Assembly (NCBI GenBank): GCA_038049695.1
Contig: CP142460.1
Location: forward strand, 37,048,001 to 37,112,000
Direction of reading: 5' to 3'
Length of the DNA: 64,000 nt
From: Cinnamomum chago
Taxonomy: Eukaryota > Streptophyta > Magnoliopsida > Laurales > Lauraceae
Shown: one piece after another, positions 57,174 to 64,000 of the stretch
Layout of the letters: each line of letters starts with the position of its first letter
Position numbering within the stretch: the first letter of the stretch is position 1
The notes under the pieces: model-generated
The model's input: the letters and a program-made list of their open reading frames with translations, nothing else
Database searches by the model: none
What the model was told of the DNA's origin: nothing
Program-made: the position numbers and the translations under genes

Positions 57174-57392
57174 CCCGGTCGACTTGGTCAAGGCCTGATC
57201 GACCCCATACACAGCAGCCCCGGTCGACCTGAGAAGGTTAGGTCGACCTGGTCCCTATGTGCCCGGTCGACCGAGCCCATGGCCGGTCGACCGGCAGTTG
57301 TAATTGAAAATGGGAGAATAGTGTTTTGGTCAGGTTCTCTGGAACCTGACCCTGTGTCGCCGGTCGACCGAGCCCCCGTGCGGTCGACTGCG
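57174..57392. repeat. Palindrome cluster, GTCGAC core (B4)
   Basis: Seven GTCGAC cores lie in about 220 bp, including CCGGTCGACCGG at 57283-57294 and CCCGGTCGACCGAG forms. Paired GGTTCTCTGGAACC-type arms are interspersed. The cluster occupies the same interval of the LTR, about 0.7-0.9 kb downstream of the TATA box, as the CTCGAG arrays in B1-B3. Confidence 0.9.
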
Positions 57393-58089
57393 TGAACTGC
57401 GGAACAGAACCCAGGTTCTGTTATGTAGTGAGCTGGGCCTTTTCCCTTATTTCCTCCTTTTCAACACTCATATAACCAACACAAGACTAGAGATAAAGAA
57501 AGCTATAAACCAATGTTTCCAAGGCATTAAATGAGCTAGCAAGATGCATTATGAGCATTTATTTCAACAATGCGAATCATTAAGAAGCATGAGTAAATCA
57601 TTAATATTTCACCAAATCATTTAAAACTCAAAACACCTAATCATCCACTTGCCTTAGGTCCAAGCTAGCAAAACCAAGCCTCTAATCACCTCTTAAGCTC
57701 AATTCCAAGCTACAAGCAAAAACCTCCAAAACAAACCCTAAAATGGGTCAAACAATGAATGAAGAAGATAGAACTCACAATAATGAAAATGGAGCTTCTC
57801 AAGGATTAGAAGAACACAAATCTAGAAGATGGAGAAGATTGCTTACTTGGATGGCCTTCAAATGGAAAGAGTTAACTCAAAGAAGATCTTGAAATGAGGG
57901 GTTTCCTTCACAAATGGTATCAATAGGTAGTCTTCAAGATGAGGAAGAGAATGGTGGAGTCTATTTTGATGTTGGTGCAAGCTTAGTGGAAGATTGAGAT
58001 GGAGAGAGCAAGAAGAAGAAGAAAAAGTTTCCAAAGCAAACCCTAGGTTCTCTTTTGTGGTGGAAAAGGGAAATGGAAGATGGGTTTCT

Positions 58090-58098
58090 CTTTATATA
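58090..58098 (-). promoter_or_regulatory. TATA box of LTR B4
   Basis: The minus strand reads TATATAAAG, same context as B1. Confidence 0.7.
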
Positions 58099-58544
58099 AG
58101 CAATGAGAACGGGTCCCACTACTTAAGAACTCTTTGGGCTGAAATCATGTCTTTCGGGACTTCAAATGAATTCGACGAAGAAGGAAGAAATGATCGCCGA
58201 AATATCTAAATTCCAAAAGGTATATGTTTCGGGGGTTTCGAGGATATCAAATTTTGGGTACAGGTTTAGTGTAAAAAGACTGTTTCGCCCTCAAGGCTAG
58301 GAAATCGGGTTTCGGGGTCTCGAATGGGAACGGGATCAACATGAAAGTTGTAAGGATCAACAAGATAAATGAAACGGGATAAGAACACAAATCAAAACAA
58401 TTCCGGAAAATCCTCTAAGCAACGCAAAATCGAAAAGGGAACCCCCAAAGGGCCCCACTAGTCACCAAAACACTCGAAATTCCCCAAAACTATAACAAAA
58501 GCTATTCCAAACCCAACTTAGCCAAAATCACTAATCAAGCTACA

Positions 58545-60859
58545 TGACTTGAATGCCTGATCAAAACGGATGTTCCAACTTTGGGATGCATGCTTCAGTC
58601 CATAAATAGACTTCTGCAGCATGCAAACCTTTTGCTCTTGGTTTTTAGCTACAAAACTGTCTGGCTGCACCATATAGATGTCTTCGTCAAGATGGCCGTT
58701 GAGAAACGCCGTCTTAACATCCATTTGTCAAATCTCGTAATCGAGATGAGCCGCAATGGATAAAAGTATCCGGTTGGACTTGAGCATTGCTACCGGCGAG
58801 AAGGTTTCCTTATAATCGATACCCTCTTTCTGAGTATATCCTTTCGCAACAAGCATGGCCTTAAAGGTCTCCACTCTACCATCTGGTTCTCTCTTTCTCT
58901 TGTAGACCCACTTGCACCCAATAAGTTTAATATTGGCAGGCAAGTCCACAAGTGTCCAGACCTGATTGGAGTACATAGACTCCATCTCAGCTTTCATAGC
59001 ATCTTGCCAACGTCCCGAATCTATGTCATTAATTGCTTCATCATAGTTATAAGGATCTTGTTCCGGTTCTTCCAGAATTGCCTCGTAAGATTCTCCCAAG
59101 AACGAGAACCTGTCAGGGGCTCTGACAATCCTCCCACTACGATGAGGCACTGGTGTAACTATTGGGTCCGGTAAGGGCGATTCTTCCTCAAGTTCGGTCA
59201 TACTTGGATTTGGAATTGTTTGCTCTTGAATTTCTTCCAAGATCACCTTTTCTAAAGATTTCATGTCCATCATATAATCTTCCTCCAGAAAAACTGCATT
59301 AGTGCTCACCAGCACTTTCTGCTCTCTGGAATTATAGAATAACCAACCTTTAGTTCCTTTAGGATATCCTACAAACGTGCACACTTCCGACTTTGTTTCC
59401 AACTTATCCATCTTAACCTTTAGCACATGTGCCAGACAACCTCAAATGTGTAAATGTTGTAGACTAGGCTTTCGCTCGGACCATAACTCCTAGGGAGTCT
59501 TAGGTACAGACTTAGATGGTACGAGGTTTAGTATGTACATTGCAGTATCAAAGGCGTATCCCCAAAAGGATATAGGTAATCCTGAGAAACTTAGATAGAC
59601 CTAATCATATCTAAAAGAGTCTGGTTCCTTCTTTCCGCTACTCAATTCTGTTGAGGCATACCAGGAGCAGACAACTGGGATAAAATCCCATTTTCTGATA
59701 AACATCCCATAAAATCAGCAGAGAGATATTCCCCTCCTCGATCTGATCGAAGAGTCTTGATACTCTTACCTAATTGCTTTTCCGCTTTCACTCGAAACTC
59801 TTTAAACTTTTCAAAAGCCTCGGACTTGCGGTGCATAAGGTATATGTATCCATATCTTGAGTAATCATCTGTGAAAGCGATGAAATACTCATATCCTCCT
59901 CTGGCCTTGACATTAATGGGTCCACACACATCAGTATGCACTAATTCCAATAAATCTTTGGCCCTATTGCCCTTAGATGAAAAGGGTCTTTCTGTCATTT
60001 TGCCTTCCAGACAGGACTCAGAGACAGGCATTGGTTCTACCACCAATGAAGGCAAGATACCATCTTTCACTAGCCTGTCAATCCTGTTTAGGTTTATATG
60101 ACCTAGCCTCAAGTGCCAAGGTTTTGTTGGATTAGATGAAGGTGACTTCCTCTTTAATGATGGTCTATTAATTGTTTCAGTATCATGTATCTCATACATT
60201 GTAGGAGTTAACAAATAAAGCCCATTGGTTACCTTACCAGAACATATAAAAGTACCATTCTTCTTTATGACAACTTCAGTACCAAAAGTAATGGAATAAC
60301 TTTTATTCACCAAACTAGAAACTGAAATTAAATCCCGCCGTAAAGATGGTACATATAATGTGTCTGACAAAACCAATTTATTGTTTGAAAAACATAAAGT
60401 AATAACTCCCATTGAAACAGCCTCTGCCTTATCGTCAGATCCTAGGTTGACAATGATTTCTTCGTCACTAAGCCTCCTGGTTTCCCTAAACCCCTGCAAT
60501 GAATTACATATGTGATTAGTTGCCCCGGAGTCCACACACCAAGATTCTGAAGTACCAGTTGCAAAACTAACTTCAGAACTAAGTGACTCAATCATACCTG
60601 AGGTCTTCTTCTTAGACAGAAACTCTGGACAATTCCTTTTCCAATGTCCTGTCTTACAACAATGGAAACACTTTCCTTTTGACCCTGAACCCTTAGCCTT
60701 GGCCACGCCACCATTAGGACCATTCTCCACCTTAAGACCTTTCGAAACTGATTTCTTTTTGCCTTTCCGCCCTTTGCCTTTCGGCTTGGACTTGGCATCT
60801 GACTTTTCTGTCACTAGGGCAGTTGGCTTCTTCTTCATAATCCCTTCAGTCACCACCAG
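58545..60859 (-). pseudogene. Ty1/copia pol: zinc knuckle, protease, integrase, partial RT
   Basis: Minus strand, in order: CFHCCKTGHWKRNC knuckle (about 60670), protease SWCVDSGATNHIC (about 60540), GAG-pre-integrase HLRLGHINLNRIDRLVKDG, and the integrase core with D in HTDVCGPI, D in LRSDRGGEYLS and E in VAERRNQTLL. The linker region IVRAPDRFSFLGESYEA follows, then RT fingers (IKLIGCKWVYKRKREPDGRV, VAKGYTQKEGIDYKETFSPV, MDVKTAFLNGHLDEDIYM, SIYGLKHASQSWN). It is cut at about 58545 before the YVDD box. Stops occur at 59642, near 59590, near 59490, near 59440 and at 58728. Order PR-IN-RT is diagnostic of Ty1/copia. A Tork/Angela-type clade is likely but not established. Confidence 0.9.
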
Positions 60860-61435
60860 CTAGCTAGACAGCTCAGTCAGAGTTAGATTCATCTTATTCA
60901 TATTGTAATTAACCTTGAAATTGTTGAATGACTCTGGTAGTGACTTAAGGATTATGTCGATCTGCGATTCTGCATCAATCGCAGCTCCCAGTACATCTAA
61001 CTCATTTAATGAGTCCATCATTTTCAACATGTGTTCCTGTACTGATGTACCTTCAGCCATCTTTGTGCTAATGAGCACCCTCATAGCTGCCTGCCAAGCA
61101 GGCCTGCCTTGTTCCGCAAACATCTCCTTTAAGTTTGATATAATATCGTATGCAGTCTTATCGGATTGATGTTGGTGTTGCAAAACACTAGACATGGATA
61201 CCAGAATGTAACATCTGGCCATCTCATTGTCTTTGGCCCACTTGGTGTAAAGTTCCTTTTCTTCTTCCGGTGCATCCGGGCCAGGCTCATCAAGGAGGGT
61301 TTTGGTAAGGACGTATTTATAACCTGAGGCGGTCAAGACAATATCCAGGTTCCGTTTCCAGTCTATATAGTTGGATCCCACCAACTTATTCTGGTTGAGG
61401 ATGGTCGCAAGTGGATTGAAAGTATTTGAATTCAT
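60860..61435 (-). pseudogene. Ty1/copia gag
   Basis: The start at 61435 (MNSNTFNPLATILNQNKLVG) is preferred over an in-frame ATG nine codons upstream because it matches the usual copia gag beginning. SNYIDWKRNLDIVLTASGYK, WAKDNEMARCYILVSMSS and LKMMDSLNELDVLGAAIDAE are standard UBN2-type gag motifs. A TAG at 60860 separates it from the knuckle region in the same frame (...ELSS*LVVTEG). Confidence 0.9.
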
Positions 61436-62700
61436 GCTTGAAATACTGTAGCACACAACCATACATTCAATTAATGAATTTAAATGACATTAGGGTTTAG
61501 TATTCTACCAAATTTATATGGAATCCTCATAACCACTAAATTTAGAATACATCGGAATCCCAATCCCCGGGGTATGCCTCCTTGGGGACTGTGGATACCA
61601 CCTAGATTGGTGTGGATCAAAGTTGGTCAAAATTAGGATTAAGACTAACTATCCATGATCCCATTCATTCATTATTATCTAGGTATCTCATACCAAATAA
61701 TGAATGATTCTCGATTAGCTTCGGTTTCTAAAATATATGAGGCAAATCCTTGGGGATACTGCATCATTATTTTAGTTAAGTGTGACCCACCAACTAGCAT
61801 TGTATGATAACCGTTGCGAGCAGCTCCTCCTTGGGGAGTGGGCCCCCGCCCCGTCTCACCAACACTATCCATAGGAGATCCATATCTAGTAACCTGACAA
61901 GTAAAACCCCTCCGTGGGGAACGACCATTCTCAAGATGGCGCGATGCCAATACTTTCCTTACAATGGACCTATCGTGGAAAACCATGGGGATTTCTAAAT
62001 ATAAATGCCCCGCTCCCACTTAATATTTTAGAATTAAGGATTTCTTTTTAGGTATATTGGGCCCACAAATATAGACATTAAATCATCTCATGATATGTCC
62101 AATAATTGGTTTCAAGTCAAGTTATTTTATGGAAATCTCAGTTTCTTAAATTAGTGTTACCAATGGATCCATCTCATGGGCCCACCAACTCTGATTAGAA
62201 CTCTTTCGAAAATTTAATTTGATTTGACCAATTTTGGTAATTGCTATGTTTGGATCAGATTTGGATACTATCTTAATCAAGCATTCATTCATAAATAGAA
62301 AGTGCTAAAATTAGAAACTAGTCAACTCCTCCATATGGCCCAAGCGGAATAGACTTCTTAGACTTTTAGACTATCCAAAACTTTGGGATTCCTCAAACTC
62401 TTTGGGCATCTCCAAGATCGTCTTGGTAGTCCCCAAACTCTTTGATTAGGAATCCATCTTCACTTTCCTTCTTCGTCTCGGACATCTCCAGAATTTACAA
62501 ATTTTGAAAAAATTACATAAATTCCTATGTCTCTATTATGAGACTTACATGGCAATCTAAACATGGAAATAAAAGGGCTATACGGAAATTCACCATGCCT
62601 TGCCCTTTCACGGGAAACCAAGGAAACCAAGATGCCCTTTACACTTAGCCTCAAATAAACCAAAAACCATAGAAAGAAAGTAAAAGTCTTGTAGGCCACA
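61436..62700 (-). other. Ty1/copia untranslated leader
   Basis: This long region lies between gag and the primer site. A GC-rich block at about 61815-61925 (GGGGAGTGGGCCCCCGCCCC) looks like conserved copia leader DNA. A 114-codon open stretch on the minus strand (62019-61675) has no recognisable domain and is not called as a gene. Confidence 0.6.
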
Positions 62701-62886
62701 TGGAGACGACACTATCACTTGCAAGTTAGTATCTCATTCAACAAAGCATCTCATAAAATCAGGTTACCAAACCACAATGGAAAAACAAGATGCCAAAGGT
62801 TGCCACCCTTTTAAAACATGCACTTCGCAAAGGGGGTCCGGGGTGTCCCCCGGCGAAAAATTCGGATCAAAGAATAAAGTGATCCT

Positions 62887-62972
62887 GTGTTCCCGGTCGA
62901 CCGCCCAGAGGGCTCGGTCGACCAACCCTACAGGTACCCGGTCGACCGAGCACGGGGCCAGGTCGACCTGCA
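62887..62972. repeat. Palindrome cluster, GTCGAC core (copia leader, unit 1)
   Basis: Four GTCGAC cores lie in about 75 bp, including CCCGGTCGACCGAG-type near-palindromes and the perfect CAGGTCGACCTG at 62959-62970. On the minus strand they lie about 250-350 nt downstream of the primer site, between it and gag. Confidence 0.9.
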
Positions 62973-63220
62973 TGTCGAAGGCAGAAAATTGGATTTTTTC
63001 AATTGGAGTCCAAACACCTCCAAAACACTTTTGAAGGCTCTCAATGGCATCCTATCATCCTTCCATCATCATTAAACCCTTTTGTGACTTTCGAAACATA
63101 GATTCACTAATAAACAAAGCAAATTCATAAAAAAATGATCCGTACATAGCCCTTGCTCTATCCTCTTCGCATCTCATGCAAAGATAAGAACAAGTTTGCT
63201 GATCTAACATGATTAGAGAT

Positions 63221-63240
63221 GAGGTATGACTCTGATACCA
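63221..63240 (-). other. Primer binding site of Ty1/copia element
   Basis: The minus strand reads TGGTATCAGAGTCATACCTC, 2 nt after an LTR end (...TTTTGAACA). This is an initiator tRNA-Met type site. Confidence 0.85.
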
Positions 63241-63242
63241 AT

Positions 63243-63472
63243 TGTTCAAAATAGGAGGGCCTAGTGGATAGGTTTCTTAAAACTTTTGACCCACTTGACT
63301 CAGGGATCAAGTATTCAGAAGGCTATAAAACCCAATCCAAGATGCATGTCCTCAATCTCAGCCATCATGATCAGTGAATAAACCTATCTAGAAGATAGAA
63401 CAGCAGCCAACAAGCATCCATAAAAATCTACAACATGCACGGAAGTAGATTATACCTTAAGGCCCCTGCCCG
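63243..63472 (-). repeat. Ty1/copia LTR tail
   Basis: On the minus strand about 230 bp end in CCTATTTTGAACA directly before the primer site, so this is the 3' end of the 5' LTR. The rest of the LTR is replaced by the second duplication unit. Confidence 0.6.
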
Positions 63473-64000
63473 GTTAGTATCTCATTCAACAAAGCATCTC
63501 ACAAAATCAGGTTACCAAACCACAATAGAAAAACAAGATGCCAAAGGTTGCCACCCTTTTAAAACATGCACTTCGCAAAGGGGGTCCGGGGGTGTCCCCC
63601 GGCGGGGGTCGGTCAACTCGTTGGGGCCGCTGCCCCCGGGCCGAAAAATTTGGATCAAAGAATAAAGTGATCCTGTGTTCCCGGTCGACCGACCCTGCAG
63701 GTACCCGGTCGACTGAGCACGGGGCCAGGTCGACCTGCATGACGAAGGCAGAAAATTGGGTTTTTTCAATTCGAGTCCAAACACCTCCAAAACACTTTTG
63801 AAGGCTCTCAATGGCATCCTATCATCCTTCCATCATCATTAAACCCTTTTGTGACTTTCGAAACCTAGATTCACTAATAAACAAAGCAAATTCATAAAAA
63901 ATGATCCGTACATAGCCTTTGCTCTATCCTCTTCGCATCTCTTGCAAAGATTAGAGCAAGTTTACTGATCTAACATGATTAGAGATGAGGTATGACTCTA
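63473..64000 (-). repeat. Copia leader tandem duplication, unit 2 (runs off the window)
   Basis: It repeats 62725-63234 with small differences, including the hairpin cluster (63673-63738, three GTCGAC cores) and the start of a second primer site (GAGGTATGACTCT at the window edge). It has an extra GC-rich insertion (about 63602-63650). Confidence 0.9.

Larger units (their letters stand above)
55463..58544 (-). repeat. Family B 5' LTR (copy B4, minus orientation, outer end truncated)
   Basis: On the plus strand it starts TGTTGCGACCCGGGACC and is collinear with solo LTR B1 up to AATCACTAATCAAGCT at about 58544. The last about 65 bp (GGGGTCTTACA end) are missing and Ty1/copia RT sequence begins. 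TATA box at 58098-58090 (minus). In place of the CTCGAG cluster of copies B1-B3 it has GTCGAC palindromes at 57174-57392. Confidence 0.9.
62725..63472 (-). repeat. Copia leader/LTR-tail tandem duplication, unit 1
   Basis: This 748-bp unit begins at GTTAGTATCTCATTC and holds the hairpin cluster (62887-62972), the primer site and an LTR tail. The sequence restarts at 63473 with the same GTTAGTATCTCATTC. Differences between units include an about 18-bp net offset from indels in the GC-rich patch (near 62840 against 63600). Confidence 0.9.

Noticed and set aside
61675-62019. 114-codon ORF in the copia leader
   Set aside because: No recognisable domain, non-coding leader position, no supporting start context; conservation would be needed.

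Overview
The window is plant nuclear DNA, almost certainly from a flowering plant with a repeat-rich genome. I see no host gene, tRNA, rRNA, organellar insert or bacterial-type operon. Almost every base I can classify is a retrotransposon or a retrotransposon remnant, nested or fused with others. The lineages (Tekay-like chromoviruses, Tat, Athila, Ty1/copia, an RNase H-bearing L1-type LINE) and the tRNA-iMet-type primer sites are typical of angiosperms. The species cannot be named from this sequence.

Layout. 1-2482: 3' part of an LTR (family A) inserted into a LINE, whose RT/zf-RVT/RNase H remnant runs 2483-4785 with a poly(A) tail near 4977. 5393-16408: a complete 11-kb family A Ty3/gypsy chromovirus with long LTRs, a perfect AACCT target duplication, and gag-pol killed by many CAG-to-TAG changes. 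16.6-20.8 kb: 3' end of a Tat-like element with tandem repeats, an antisense PF04195-like gene and an 841-bp LTR. 21.7-29.9 kb: minus-strand Athila remnant (3' LTR, 3' noncoding DNA, integrase) split by a family B solo LTR with CATAG duplication. 29.9-32.2 kb: a second family B LTR, truncated. 32.2-39.3 kb: element C (LTR, primer site, gag, protease), its LTR split by another family B solo LTR with GCCAT duplication. At 39,290 C is fused in frame to the pol 3' half of a Tat element (39.3-52.5 kb: RT, RNase H, second RNase H, integrase, tandem repeats, a spliced antisense gene with its own TATA box, a long LTR). 52.5-53.07 kb: a piece of LTR C. 53.07-58.54 kb: minus-strand family B element (RT, protease, gag, primer site, LTR). 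58.55-64.0 kb: minus-strand Ty1/copia element truncated in RT, with a long leader and a 748-bp tandem duplication that includes the primer site.

How the parts relate. All pol genes are damaged or truncated. The Tat pol at 39.3-42.2 kb is the best preserved, with a single stop codon. The Tat elements carry non-pol genes on the opposite strand between pol and the 3' LTR. The large one has three introns with matching phases plus a TATA box, so it looks like a real gene rather than a chance ORF.

The strongest unexplained signal is a set of dense palindrome/hairpin arrays with a central TCGA: GGTCGACC in family A, one family B copy and the copia leader; CGCTCGAGCG in three family B copies and family C. 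In LTRs where a TATA box is visible they lie about 0.7 kb downstream of it, so they should be part of the 5' leader RNA. In the copia element they lie just downstream of the primer site. The same architecture in unrelated lineages, and a swap of the core sequence within one LTR family, is the observation most worth testing.
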